Shown: positions 13,901-27,700 of the stretch, one piece after another | Numbering within the stretch: position 1 is the stretch's first letter | Layout: the number at the start of each line of letters is the position of its first letter | Origin: Helopsaltes ochotensis | Taxonomy: Eukaryota; Chordata; Aves; Passeriformes; Locustellidae | Assembly (NCBI GenBank): GCA_013400155.1 | Contig: VXBM01001015.1 | Span: 238,437 to 302,436 of the forward strand | Direction: 5' to 3' | DNA length: 64,000 nucleotides | Program-made: the position numbers and the translations under genes | The notes under the pieces: model-generated | The model's database searches: none | The model's input: only the letters and a program-made list of their open reading frames with translations | What the model was told of the DNA's origin: nothing

Positions 13901-15403
13901 TAAGCAGACCTGAGGAGACTCAAATTGGCTGGTCTCAGTCCTTTGGTGCTTCCTGGTGCTATTTCCTTACTGACAGCCCTTTTGTCACCTTCCTTCACAT
14001 GCTGACTCTCACATCCCCTCTGGTCCCCATGCTCTGGGCAGCTTTTTGTTTTCACTGTGGAGTGCTTATTACCAAATGGCTTAACCCAGCAAGACTGCAT
14101 GTGTTGCTTGCTTGCTTTCCGTGTGAGATGAGTTTTCTGGAGGGAAATGGTGAGAGTGCAATGCTATGAATCAGGTTCTAGTTTGTCTTCATGAACAAGC
14201 GATGGCTTACCAAGAGCTGTAATGTGGTTTTTTAGAGAACGTAGCTTAAAACAGTTATATAAGAAGGAAATTATATTTACTGCTTCTTCCCTGCTCTACA
14301 ATTTTGACATTCACCCTTCTCTAATATGGTTAAATAATACAGAAGTAATGGAGCATTAATGTATTATAATGGTAAAGCAATTATTTCACCCGTATCTCAG
14401 CTGATTAGTAGAGAAAACTGAGTAAAGTTTTCCAATACTATTTTTAATATCTTGGCAGTGAGAATCAGCAGGATAGAATTAAGATACTGGTACAGTGCAT
14501 TGGAGAGAAGAAATATGAGCACTTAAAAGAAGATGGCCATCAGTAGTTTGCTTCTGCCATTGTTTGTTTTGCTTTGTAGAATTCGTTTTCTACTGGAAAA
14601 TGGAAACTACTCTAAAAAGCAGCTAGGCTTTCCTCTTTTATTATTTAGTTTCAGAAGACATAAACGTATTTTAAAAAAAAAATCGGTATTGGTCATGCAT
14701 AAATTGTAAATCATCCTGACCAGAAACATTGACACTCTGATTGTTATTCACCTAATAGAACACCAAAATACATGTAATGTAGATAAGGCTAGTGAGATTC
14801 AAATGTGAAACATGTTTGCCTATTTTTTTGGTCTGATATTTCTTTGCAGACCACTAGTTTATGCACTAATTGCATAGAGCTGATTGCTAGTTTGTTTAAG
14901 AGGGCATCATGGTTCAAGCTTGCTTAGCACTTTTTAGAAGTGTTTGGAAAGAGGCTTTTTTATGTAATTCCATGTTTTACAAGGAGACAGCTCATTACCA
15001 AAATAGGAAAAGGATTTTTATTGAAGTTGATATTATCTCAAGTAGGCCATCAATTTTGTATCGCTTCTGTTTTTCTGCGCAGGTTGCTTAGAAAATACTA
15101 TTTAAACATGGTTTTTCGATGTACTTGAATGTTTTATTTTCATTTTAGAGGGGTTTTTTTTGAATTTGTATGTCATGAGGAAATATGGGAAACATACTGT
15201 TACCTTTTGGCATTCAGATGACACATAGTATAAATATCTGCATTTTGTAGATAGAAATGGCGACTACCTATGTATGTAAGAATTAATTTAATGGCAGTAA
15301 TGACAAGTTGTTAATTAAAATATGATGTAATACTTTTGAGCAAAATGAATATGATCAATCAAGTTCTTTGCTGGTCAGGCTGTTAAGGAAAATATAAAGT
15401 GTT

Positions 15404-15629
15404 TCACAGAATCACAGAATAAGCTGAGTGGGGAAGACCCACAAGGATCATCAAGTCCAGCTCCGGGCCCTGCACAGGACCATCCCCAAGAGTCATACCA
15501 AGTACTCAAGAGTGTTGTCCAAACACTCCTTGAACTCTGCCAGGCTTGGCGCTGTGTCCACTTGCTGAAGAACCTTTTTCTAATATCCAACCCAAACCTC
15601 CTCTGACATGATTTCAGGCTGTTCCCTCT
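15404..15629 (-). mobile_element. CR1 LINE 3' fragment, minus orientation
   Basis: The sequence begins with CACAGAATCACAGAAT, the reverse complement of the CR1 3' tip. It continues through the CR1 3' UTR landmarks GATCATCAAGTCCAGCTCC, GTTGTCCAAACACTCCTTGA and CTAATATCCAACCCAAACC. From remembered CR1 3' UTRs, a segment of roughly 45 bases is missing between GTGTCCACTT and CTGAAGAACC, so the copy has an internal deletion. It is 5'-truncated and non-coding. Ends are approximate. Confidence 0.9.
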
Positions 15630-18600
15630 TTTTTATTGAGACTTCACTATTATGGCTACTTTATTCATAAGCTAAGTACAAATACTTGTGCTACAATAGA
15701 TATTAGTAATGGGCTACACCAAGTGGACTTGGATCAGCTAAAGAAGTAGCCATGCTTGCTTCAGCACTAACTTCTTTTTGAGGAATCTGATAAAACTCAA
15801 AGTAATCAGATTAATGGATTGTCGGTAGAAAAACAGGGAAATCCAGACAAAACTTAGTTAATCCTAGACTGGTAAATCCAAGATTTACTTGTCTGCAAAG
15901 ATGCTTCTACCATCTTACATTGTTTTCATACTTTCCTGATTCAATCAACAGTTGATGCAGATCCTCTGCCATTCTCCGAAAGGTGTTCACAAAATTGTTT
16001 CATTGTAAGCTTGGGTTTTTATGAGAGTAGCTTCTTTTTCCATGTTGCTATCATTCTGTTAAACATAGAGTAAAAATTACCATGCAGGTAAGGATAAAGC
16101 TTGAGTTCTGTCATATTGCAGATATAGACAACTTCTGGCTGTTAAACCATAACTGATTTTCTAGCAAATGTGTTATTCTAATATTATGCTATATGAAATG
16201 GAAAGTAGTTCTATAAAGCTTCCACCTGTAGAATGTATATACAAGATGTTGATTATTCTATTGGGAAGAAAGCTTTTCCATACATTCTGTGAAGGCTTTT
16301 CAACCAACTCTGGTAGTACATTATGTCTCTCTCTGCCTGGCCATAGTAAAGAGCAGCTGAAAGCCTTTTTCATCTGTTTGTTTACTCAACAAAATGGGGC
16401 AAGACCTCTTTAAATAGAGTTCAAATAACCTTATTTTAACATATATGTCTAGCTCCATATGCTAAATGAAATGCAGCTAGGCTGTCAACACTAATTGGCC
16501 ACAGTTAAAAACAAGTTGCGTGAGCCATGTTAAACAATTTGTAAGCTGATCCTTAACATAATTCTGAGCAGCTGCATACAGGGCCTGATTGAGCCTCATC
16601 ACGAGTCTAACTTGTTTTTACATTTAAATTTGAGCTGTAACTCTCCATGAGTGATATTTAAAGGTGTCTGCTCAAGTCCCAGTCTAAGTCTGAACTGGTT
16701 TTTCAAAACTGGTTTGTTTTTTTTTTGTTCTATCAAGATGTTCTGATACTTTTATTTCAACTAAGAAATATAGATATACCAATAGCATAATGTATGTTAA
16801 GTGCTGTGGAGAATCTTTGCAAAGATTTGCATAATGCTAGTCTGCTAGCAACTTAATTTGTGGTTGGAATTCTGGGGCGATAAGAATACAAGTCCATTTT
16901 GGTGGCGCAAAGGCCAGGTTATTTCTACATACAGCATTGAAGGAAAGTTTAGTTTGTAATCAGCTGATCTTGATCAGTTATCATAAGGTGACTTACTGTT
17001 AAATTTAACTTATGCATAATTGTAATTGCTTGCTTCAGAGACATTTTCAAAGGAAAACATCTCTGCTTTGGTAGTCTGTTCTTTCAGGTGCCAGCTTCAG
17101 GCAGACCTAATACAGCCTCTCTGTGTAATAGTCCTTCAGCTCCAAGTGTTCTAGCTCCTGTGTCAGCACCACTATTTCCATTCCATGTACAACTTTAACA
17201 GAGATTAGGAAAAGCTGCAGAATTAGAGCCCCCTACTGATGTACAAAATTCTCTGCAGCCATGAGTTGCAAAATGAATAATTACCCGAATGGCTGCACTG
17301 CAGTAACTTTTTTCTGTCTACAGTAGTGGCATTAATTTTAAGATCTTGAGAGAACACCATTTTTTCTCTGTATTATTACAGGATTTGTATATGAGCTTGC
17401 ACTTTCTAATTGCCAGGGGTCACAGTCAGCTCTGGACAATATTCCCTGTCACTCCTTGTAGCAAATATGATGATACTGCTTTCTCTGAGATTAACACAGA
17501 CAGCTGCCTATCCCAGATATTTCAATGCTCCAACATCAAACTTGCTTCATCCCAGAGGTATTGAGGAATGGATATAGCTGTCATACCATGATACAGAGAT
17601 CATATCAGAACCTGCATGGTATTCAATCACCTTAATATTGAGCTTGTAGAAACAGACAACTCTTCAGCTGCTGGGCTTATCTTTCACTGTATTATGGATT
17701 GCTTCTTTTCTTTTCCCTTGACTTACTCCATGCCTAATTCTGGCTATTGAAGTAGGCTAGCTACACAGGATGCTTCCAAATAGACAGTTGTCGTATTTCA
17801 GCACTACTTCACTTGAAAGCTACATGCTTGTCTGTACACAGTCACGCAGTCCCATTCCCCAGTTTAGTAGAAACCATTTCAAAACTACTCTTGTCTTCAC
17901 TGCCATCCTTGAATTTCTCATAAAACCAGAAACAGTTTTCTCTAACGCTTATTATTTGAGGTGGTTTTGTTAGCTTGAGCACATTGATAACAATCTCTTG
18001 GTTCATGTAATAATAAAACTAAGCTAATCAGGTTAATTGAGGAGGGAAGTTCACTGACAAATAATGCTTCATGAAGCCAGCTGATGTCTGCCAATGCTAA
18101 GTTAAAATTGGCAAGTCAAGGCAGATCCAAGCCGGCTTACCCATCTTAGGGGTGGGTTTGTTCATAGTATGTGTGAATAAATCTATACTGAACACAGCAT
18201 CGCAGTGGTTTTATAGCAGTGTTTTTGAGCTAGTAAGCCCTACTGTATTCCAGTTGCTCTACAAAGCAATACTTTGAGTTCCTTTGCAGCTGTGATAACT
18301 GCAGAAAGTTTGTGCATGCAGGTAAATGAAAGCAGGTTTTTGCCTGTCATTGATCTCACCATAATGTTTTCAATTTCACTCAGACTGTGAGGTCTGAACT
18401 TTATATCCTGCTGAACAAAGAAGTAAAGGAGTTCAACTTCTGAAAAGGAAAAAAACCCTTATTTTTCTCTGATATATATATGTAGTGATGAATATTCAAT
18501 CTCTCTAAGCAAAAGGTTAGAGTTAACATTTCAGTTAACCTTGGGATGGTGAAACCCGGCACTGTGCTAAGAGAGAAACTTGTTAAAACGTGTGATAACA

Positions 18601-21600
18601 AGAACTCATTGAGAGAAAACTTTGAAAGTTGAGATGCAAAAAAATGGGAGGGTGGTGTGCACATTGTATCAGCAACTGTTTTTATGTTTTTATGTATCTT
18701 CTCTTTAGAGTGAAGATTGCTTGGGTTCTTGTATCTTCTGAAGTAAACTCCATAATTATGGCCCTTGTTCTACAACATTTTCTGCTCATGACTGCAATAA
18801 GAGACTGCATTTCTGGTTGCAGCATTTTAGAAGTTTAGTGTTTGCCTCTGAGCTGAAGCGTATTAGAGCCTCAAAGGTAGTTTAAATAATCTGTAATTCA
18901 GGTTGAAGTGTTTGGAAATTAGTTCACATCAAGTTCCCTCCCACTCTTGATTTTCTCATTGTAATGGAATAACCAAATGGGTTAAGCCCTAAATGCTTCT
19001 TAGCAGTTTTCAAGGATAATATGCTAATTGTACTTGCAGGTTGGCTACACTATTAACTAATGCCTTTGGGGGTGACTTGAAAGAGAATATGTAGATTAAT
19101 GTCCTAGTACTTCTTTCATAAAAGCTGAAGTTTTCTGTTAAGAAATGCAGGCTGCAAAAACCTGGATCACATCTCATATTAGGACAAAAGTACTATTTTA
19201 AACTCTATCCACCAGTGCAGCAGGTATTTCCAGATAAAATAGTGAGTATATGTTGAGAACTGTCCCATTCTCTTTTAAAAACCATTTAGGCAGTCATCAG
19301 GTGCATTGATGAAGGAAACCTTCATCCATACCTTCAGAGCTGCCTCTCTGCATCAGAAAGAAACTTATCATCTGGGCCAGAGTGCGAGTGAGTTCTAGCA
19401 GTAGATGCCACTTCATCGTAGCTAGCTGCCTAGGAATTCCATTGCTTATTAGGTTTGGGCCATCAGTATGCTGTCCTCTACAAAATGCTCATGGTGGGCA
19501 ACACTGCAATAGATGTGTTCAGCATCCATAGATTCTTTTGTGGTTTTAAGTGAAACTACATGAGAGCAGATACTGTCAAGAAGTCACATGATGGTATTTT
19601 GATGTTCAAAATATAGTTGTAAAATGAAGTTTATGTCAAAAAAAGGCTTGCTCTGAGGGACTGATTAGAAGCAGTACAAGTGAACTAAGTATTTTTTGTG
19701 CTAAATAATTTTTGCCCAAATTTCTATGTCTTTTATAATCTAAATAGTATAAAACCAGGTTAGGAGCTCAGAAATTGTATAATTCCTTGATAGTAACATA
19801 CTGCTATCATGCTGCCCTCAACACTTCATTAGCAGCTTCCTACTGATGTCTCCCCTTGGCAGTGAAGTGTCAGAAAAGATTACTCAGAGCCTAGGCTCTG
19901 TGCCCTCTTAAATTGCCATGTGTCACTTTTAATACAATGTTATTATTTCTAACCTAGTATGTCAGTGGTATTTTGTGATGGTGTTTAAACAACTTGTGCA
20001 AGTGTTGTTCCATTAGCAAATTAAATTAATTTATTTTTAAAGAAATTTAGATTCTGCCTGTTTCCTGCTAAATCTTTAGGAATAAGAAGAAAGTTGTGGC
20101 AACTTCTGGCAAAACTGTGCTGCAGTTAATAGCCAGACTGACAATTCTTAGTCTTGCAAAATTATAAGACAGAGCTGTTCTTTGCTGTGCATCAGCAAAG
20201 CATACTTTCTGCTTTAAAGGAAGGGTAGCTTTGAGAATAAAAAATGTGATGCTGTCTTGTTTTAAAACAGGTGAGCAGTACAGCTGTACACTGCTACAGC
20301 CTTTTTAACTTGTTACTATAAAGTTTTGCAAGATAAGAGCTGTAGTGACAGATGTATGCAGCAAGCTGAAATCCCTGAAATGTCTACCTGTTTTAAATGA
20401 AAAGGGAACAGGTGTGGATACTTTTAGTGTTTACCAAAAGTAAAGACTTTAGTTGGCTGGGAGAAGACTACAATGATGTTAGTTTTTGTTCATCTTGCAC
20501 ACTTGATAGTTTCTGTGAATTAAAGAAGACCAAAGATGAATTTTTGTAAGAATTTTCTCCTTGTTCCTTTCTCTTCCCTCTAGGAGGTTATGTATTAGTA
20601 TTCTGTTTGTGTAGCATCAACAGACTCTCTAGGTATTCCAGTTTCTGGATATTTAGATAATGCTTTTCTCTACAAAAAGACTCAGAATTTGAGTGCAACA
20701 GACTGTCACTTGGGGACTCACTTGCTGTCTCATTTCTTTAAGGTGAAGGTTTGCCTAAAGTGAAATCAGGACACTTGTAATATGTGGCACTTAAACTTGA
20801 GCATGCAGCTTGAGTTTCTGTTCTGTTGCAGATTTGTTTTGTTTTTTAAGACTTGCAGGTAGAGGTAGACTTGAAAGATGGCCCAGTCACACAAATTTTA
20901 CTCTTCAGAAGAGAATTTGCTGATAGTACCAATAGGCTGCAGTAGTAGTGCGTGATCTGGTTCATCAGATTATTAAATTCTCTGTCGATCACAAAAGAGT
21001 ATATGGTAATACTTTTAACATAACTTTTCCAAGGGATTGGTCTGTTGCAGTCTTCCACTATTCAGATTGTGGCTACACATTTAATAGATATGCTTCTCCA
21101 AAGTCTCTTTGCAGCTGCCTATTCCTGCTGTGGTGTACTGGTACTGATTGTGAGTTAGTGTAGACATAAAATGAAGGGTGACAGGTAAGTAGTGTAGCTA
21201 AGCAGTAACCCAGCTTAAAAAAAGCAGTTGAGGGTCACTGAGCTGCTATTGTCTCTGAGATGCCATCACACAATGAGATAAGAGAGAGTTTTGTTGCATC
21301 ACTCTACAGCAGGACACTTGGGAGTGTCAGTCGCTTCTGCCTTCTTGTTTCTGCTCTGCTTGCAGGACCAGGAAACTCTGTGATTAAATTTAAATGTAAC
21401 ATCTATTTGTTGAAGGTGTAGTCACTCATGATGTTTCTGTTGGGTGATTGGTAGTGTTACTCAGGGTAAGGGGAAAAAACTTTGCATAAATCTGAACTCA
21501 TCTGCCTTTTTGGTACTCAGTTTTTGTCCTGTAATTTCAGTGTTCCTACCCTGGCTCTCTGGAGAAAAAGGAAATTATGTGGTTTGATTTTATAAAAATA

Positions 21601-21894
21601 AAGCTGAATTCCAGCATGCCCTTTAATAGTTTTATTTCCATTATTAATAAAGTATCAACCCTTCAGAGATCAGAAATGAATGCTTAAGGTTTAATGGTTA
21701 ATTGCCTGTCCTAGTAGAAAAAAGCATGCTGTATTAAAACTCTTGCCTAGAGCTCCCCCAAGATCCAAACTAGTGGGTTTTCTTTAAAAGGTATGTACCC
21801 TTTTAAACTCATAGCGACTCATTTAATGATGGTGGTGAGAGTTCAGCAGCTGTCAACAAGAGCATGAGAGTTTAAAAAATACAAAAGGTGGACA

Positions 21895-22172
21895 ATTCCC
21901 AAAGATGTGCTGTGATGGGGCAGGAGGCAGCAGACAAGAATAGCAACAAGGATTACTTTGACTCTATATAATGAAAAACCTTCTTACCTCAAGGGTGATC
22001 AAACTTTGGAACACATTTCCGGGATGGTCCTAGATTTCATATTTGAAGATATTTGAAATGCTCCTGTACAAATCCTGGAGTAACTTTATACAACTGCTCT
22101 GACTTCAAGCAAGGAGCTGGACAAGACGACCATCAGAAGTCCCTTCCAACTTAAATTATTCTGTGATCCTAG
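21895..22172 (+). mobile_element. CR1 LINE 3' fragment, plus orientation
   Basis: This copy ends with the CR1 signature CCCTTCCAAC followed by ATTATTCTGTGATCCT. Upstream it carries degraded 3' UTR landmarks: GGGGCAGGAGGCAGCAGAC, AACCTTCTTACC, AAGGGTGATCAAACTTTGGA and AGCAAGGAGCTGGACAAGA. The divergence indicates an old, 5'-truncated insertion. The left boundary is uncertain by tens of bases. Confidence 0.88.
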
Positions 22173-24461
22173 GTGTTTACAGACTAACAGACTCTCAGAT
22201 GTCCCATAAGGTGTTTTTCACATAAAGGATGGGCTAATAGAGATAGAAAAAGCAAGGTTAATATTTTGCATAGTGACATGGTGAGCACTCAAATGGCTTC
22301 CATTTCCTTCACGCTTGCAAGTATTAAACATGTTTACTAGTCAAATCCTGTGATTTTGCAGTAGGGGAACTGATACTGAAGAACATGCTAGTTCATGACT
22401 GAGTATATACACATACAGCTTTTTCTGAGCAATTTTGGTTTCAGCAGGATGCATTTTAATTTACATGTAGTCATCCAGGACATACAAATCATTTCAATGA
22501 ATTATATGTGAAAGAAATATCATAAAATATTTTTTCTAAGGTTTGGTAATATTCCTTAAACTGTTTAGAGCAATTGTTTCTCAATCTACCAAAGTAGATG
22601 TAATAATGCTGCCAGATTTGATATTCTAACCTGAAGCATGCCTTTATCAAAATCAAGACAGGACAAAGGTAGTTCTCAGTGTATGGAGATTTAAATAGAG
22701 GAAGAGTGCTTCTTCTGTTTAATCATGAACAAGACTGATCATTTCTGATGTTTCTGATTCATCATCTGCTCTGATGAGCCAGTGGTAATTGTGGTAGAGA
22801 ACAGTGAAATCTGCATTTGAACTGTTTGAGATAAAGAGGGATTTTGGACACTTGCATTAATGCATTGTGTGACTCTAAAAATTGAGTAAGAAATTTGAAG
22901 GAGAAAAAAGTGCTCTAATGCTAAAGAAGAAAAAAAAACCAGATGAAACAGAATGTGAAAGACAAGTTCTTCTGAGGTTACTCAGAAGAAATGGAACTGA
23001 GTTACATCACACATTCTCCCTTAAATTTTATGTACTGAGTGACAACTTAAGTTAATTCAGAGAGCTTGTCCTTCCAGTGACATCTTTGTGTAAGAAATTC
23101 TTTTGTTTCAAAATTACTTAAATTCAGCCCATATCTCTTAATATGGACTGTGTCTATTGTAGGAAGGTTTAATTGTTCACATGTATTATGCCCTAATATC
23201 ACCTCTCAAAAGCATGCTGAAATACTTGCTAGCTTTTTTGAAGACATGGGTGGTAATATCTTGCTCTTCAGTTAACTGTACCTAAACATTTGACTGGTAG
23301 GAATAAACGTAAAAAAAGCTTTTCAGTCCATTGAGGAAAAATGTGAAATTAAAAGTTACAAAAGAAAAAATTAGGATCAAAGCTAAGTTAAAAATTATTA
23401 GACTTTTCCATATTTGGAAAAAGATATGTGATGTCAAACTAAGTGGATTCTTTTCTGTGCAGTAAGGTCATGGTGCAAGCCACAGATGTGTATAGCTATG
23501 AGAGTGACCTGAAAAGTCATTTGCTGCTGAGGAGGCCGTGTTCTGTTCCCCGTGTCAGCAGAGGATTGCTTCCCTGCAAAGAACCCGAGAACAAACCTCT
23601 TCCAACTACTTGCTTTTTTGCCTTACCTAAGGCCAGAGCTTGTCATAAATAATGGTCAGTAACAGACTAAAAACACATTCTTTCTCTGAAAGGTAGCTGT
23701 AGATCATGCTCTTACTGGCCCTTAACTTACGTTGTTGGAGCCTTTTCTGGAATTTTGGCATGGGTGTTTTCAGCAGTCTAAAATGAAGAGTCATTGCATT
23801 TAACAGCCACAAAGGTCTCATGTATGCTAGGGTGTCATTGTTTTAGAAATGCTGCAAAGGAAGAGAGGCTCCACACTTGCTGCCTCCAGTGGGCGTAGGC
23901 TGTCTCTCCTCTCCATCCAAGCCATAAGCTGATGGGCAGGGAAGGGGGAGTTGAAATGCTGTTCTTGTTTTTGAGTGGTTCCCATCGAGTCTATCCTCCT
24001 GGATAGGTGAATAATTGTATTCTGGCCACAAGTATTGTGGTAATTTTTTTTTATCTTAGACTTCACCCTTTGAAAAAATTTACAAGGAAGATTTACAGGC
24101 CTATTGCTATTTAATGATCTTTTGGCAGAGGATTTCTTTTGAAAATAGAATAAAGGAAAGGAAGATTAGAGTTATGGATGGCTTTATAATCGGAAAAAGC
24201 CATAGCTTCCAGGCTCCAGTGATGTCCCTGACTCAGGAAAGCTTTAGAGAAATGATCATATTATCTCCCTTGAGACATTTTCTCTTTAGAGTCTTTGAAT
24301 TAAAAAATTGTTGTGAATATTAAAATCAGTAAGTTCTAGTCCATGTGAATTTAATTTAAATTTCACAAATTAGTAGTTAGGAACGGGCTTTTTCCTCTTT
24401 TAGCTTCAGTAAAGTGTTACCAATTTAATGAAAGAAAGCAATTTTCATTATACTAATAAAC

Positions 24462-24745
24462 AGAGGATCATAGAGTGGTTTGGATTGGAAGGGACTTAGG
24501 TCATCTTATTTCAGCCCCCCTGCCATGGGACTTGGATCATCTTGTTCTAACTTCCCTGCCATGGCAAGAAACACCTTCCACTAGATCAGATTATGCTGAG
24601 CCCATCCAACCTGGCCTTGAACACTTCCAGGGATATGGCATCCACAGCCTCTCTGGGCTGTTCCAGTGATTCACCATCCTCACAGGGAAGAGTCCTTCCT
24701 GATAAATCTGTCCTCTTTCAGCTAGCAATTTCCCCCTTGTTCCAT
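24462..24745 (-). mobile_element. CR1 LINE 3' fragment with internal duplication
   Basis: The minus-oriented CR1 tip reads ATCATAGAGTGGTTTGGATT then GGAAGGGAC. It is followed by CCTGCCATGGCAAGA, ACACCTTCCACTAGATCAG, CCATCCAACCTGGCCTTGAA and CACTTCCAGGGATATGGCAT, all typical CR1 3' UTR words read in reverse. The 36-base segment just inside the tip is present twice. The copy is 5'-truncated near 24745. Confidence 0.92.
24491..24562. repeat. 36-bp tandem duplication inside the CR1 copy
   Basis: Copies at 24491-24526 and 24527-24562 both begin GGGACTT and end CCCTGCCAT. They differ at 8 of 36 positions, all transitions. CR1 copies as I remember them carry this segment once. Confidence 0.85.
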
Positions 24746-27700
24746 AATTTATGTTTTAGAAAGACATTGGAATCCTTAAGTCAGCAATTGAGGCACCCTA
24801 ATTATCAAGGAAGGATTGCACCTTTTGTTTCTTTTAGCAGTTTCACTTATTTGTTCTAGGCATTTTAAGAATGTTTACATGCTTTCTACTCAAATCTAGA
24901 TGTTGCTCTCCACGTGGGAAATTCGAAGTTTTAAATGGCATTCTTTGAAGAATCAGTCTCATTCTATCATAAGCAAGGATACAAGATTATTATTAGTGTT
25001 GCTTTTTAATAACTATGTTGGTATGCAATCTCTAAGTGGCATTTTATTTCATTCTAGTCAAAGTATTAACTGCAGTAGTAAAGTCCACATATAGTGAATT
25101 GTGCAGCTGTAGTTGCAGTTCCCTTACCTTTTCATTTGCAGAGATTAAGTGGTCAGATTATCAAAGGCAGTGGATTTCAGATTTTTCCCCTCAGATCTGC
25201 CTTTTAGGAGCACAGTCTATTGCCCAGGGCTGCAATTAAAACTTGTGACGGCATTGTAGCCAGTGCTGGCAGCATCATTGGGAGCTCCAGCTATTGGGGC
25301 TGCCCTGCCACATCATTTCCCATCAGGGTCCCAGTGCAGCCTCCAGGGAATTGTGGTGGGGCTCCTTGTAAGTAACTTCCACATGGTTTTTTTAAATTGC
25401 TGGTTTTCAAATCAGAACATAGCAACTATGCTCAGTATTGAGCCAAGGCTTTTTCTTCTCACGTAATTGCTTTTCATCCTGAAACTGGAAGGTTATTACC
25501 AGGCGCTGCTAGTATTTCGATGTGCAGTTTGCTAATAGTAGGTGAAAATAATTCTAGACCACAAGTGCCAGGAAGCACAAGTTACAGCTTTGGTTTTGCT
25601 CTCATTCTAAAGGCCTGACTTTGAATATAACTCAGAAATCTGTTTACTGCCTAAACTAAAAAAAGCTACCCATGGCTAATGCCCCTTCATTAGCCATGAA
25701 AAAGGCAGAGGAAAAAGGCAGTCACCTCCCACTCAAAAATATACCATAAAGCATTTAGAAAAGCAAAATGTATTTTAAATTATACTTTCTGAGCATGAAG
25801 ATCTCTTATTCTGTGACTTCAGCTGCTGAGGAACAAAGCAGTAATGTCTTTATTTCTGTTAATACTTTTGTGTTACAAAAATACAGTAAAATGTTGTAAT
25901 GTTTCTTTAATTGCTAATGAAACTACTGGTAAATATCTTTGGGGGTGTCGTTTTGTTGAATGGTAGAGACAGAAAGTATTTTTGAATATAAATACAGTAA
26001 GTGATAAAAATTACAAAGATAAACATATTGCCTTATTTTGAAACTATGTGGATATTCTGAAAACTTGTCATAAAACTGGTTTACACCATTAAAACCAGAT
26101 TTTTGTTGAACTCATTCACTGAGTAAATAACTGCTGATCTGTGATCATTAATACAAATTCACTTGACTTTCTTATTCTAGGAAAAGTTTGTTTTATTTTG
26201 GAATTTCAATTGAACTCTGTCCTTAAGTACTACTATATTTCTTTACACTTTGAATTTGCGTTTTTGCTGTTCAGCTTCACTAGAAATGAAGAATATTTTA
26301 TGAATATAAAATTTTATAAATTTTATAAATATATTGTTGATTTAGATGGAGCCCTTTTTATCAAGGCTACAATGCAACATGTATATGTTAAAACTAGATT
26401 AATGCTGTATTCAGTAGAAGATCGCATTCAAATAGGCAGCTGTCACAGAAACTTTACTCTGACATACAAAGCTGCATAATGAGCACCTGATCTTGCTTAA
26501 GGTTTATATACAGGTAACATCTGTATTATGCTGTTTAGCACAGAACCCAGTGGGATTTGAAGTTAGGAGGACTGCCCATGAAAAGTTAAGTGCCCCAGCA
26601 CTTTGCTTTCTGCCTCCTGTTTGTGCAGGGGCTTTTTTTGTCCTGTCATCTGGCCTCTTGCTCTTCTGCACCAAACAGCGCTTCTTTTATGTTGAGCAGT
26701 TAAACTTTCCAAGTCAATTGCACAAATATCAGTTCTTCTGTCCTCCTCTTGATAAACCTTTCCTTGCTTTACCAAATGCCTGGTGTATGCTTTGAGGAGC
26801 TTGAGGAAAGAGAGGACAAGCATTTGTGATTGTGCCACAATAACCATTTGTCAAGTGATTGTGTGCACTGTGTAGAGAGCACTGTTGGATGACTCTTGTA
26901 AACTGGGCTATGGGATTTATGACTGCACCTGCTTTGGAGTTATCAGTGCTGTATTGATTCCTACACATTACTTCATAGTGTGGAGTTAATAAACTTTTAC
27001 AGTATTATTTACATTTATTTTGTCACAGGTGGAGCAGTTTTGTTTTCACATCTCTGCCCTGGAAGGTTTAAAAGTTCAGTGCGCAGCTCCAGAAAGATAG
27101 AGCTACCACTCTCTCTAGTTTGATTTACAATCTAATACCACCATTTACTATTAATTTCACATGCTAAGAAGTGCTACTTAGTTTGTAATTTTCAGTGTAC
27201 TTTTTCATTCCTCCTCTTTGCTGCTCTTTTAAGTAGTCATCTGATTTCTGTAGTGTACTAAAAAGCAATAGTTAGGGACAAAGCAGAAGGGAATGTTGGA
27301 AGGGGAGCCAGGGGTAAAGAATATAGGATCATTTTAGAGATTTTTTTTTACCTTTATATACTATGAGGGGAGTATAAGGTACATATTGAGACCTTTTGGC
27401 ACATTCAGATGGCAGACTATATTAGTTTTTGGAAGTTCTTCCTAAAATAAAATGCATTCAACACAATACCAAATAAATGGTCAGGACACATAGGTTTTAT
27501 GCTGAAATGGAGTTGCTGAAAGTGAGTTGTACTTACTGTCAATACCAATTGCTTACAATGACCAGTCGTTTTTGTGGCAGTAGAAATAGACCTAAAGAAC
27601 TCCTTGTAAATACTTGATAGTTTTTTCTGTTTCTCCCTTAACTTACACAATCAGTTGGAGCAAAAGTCTTTTTGGGAAGACTGATGGGGAGGGACAGAAA

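Noticed and set aside
26301..26334. AT-only stretch with repeated AAATTTTATA
   Set aside because: Short low-complexity sequence in AT-rich intron, with no evidence of an origin, matrix element or transposon.
26141..26479. 112-codon open frame on the plus strand
   Set aside because: It is AT-rich with a Phe/Tyr/Lys/Ile-heavy composition and contains an AAATTTTATA repeat. It looks like random open sequence.
26493..26968. Overlapping 80-100 codon frames on both strands
   Set aside because: They mutually overlap on opposite strands without motifs, and no splice-site structure was seen.
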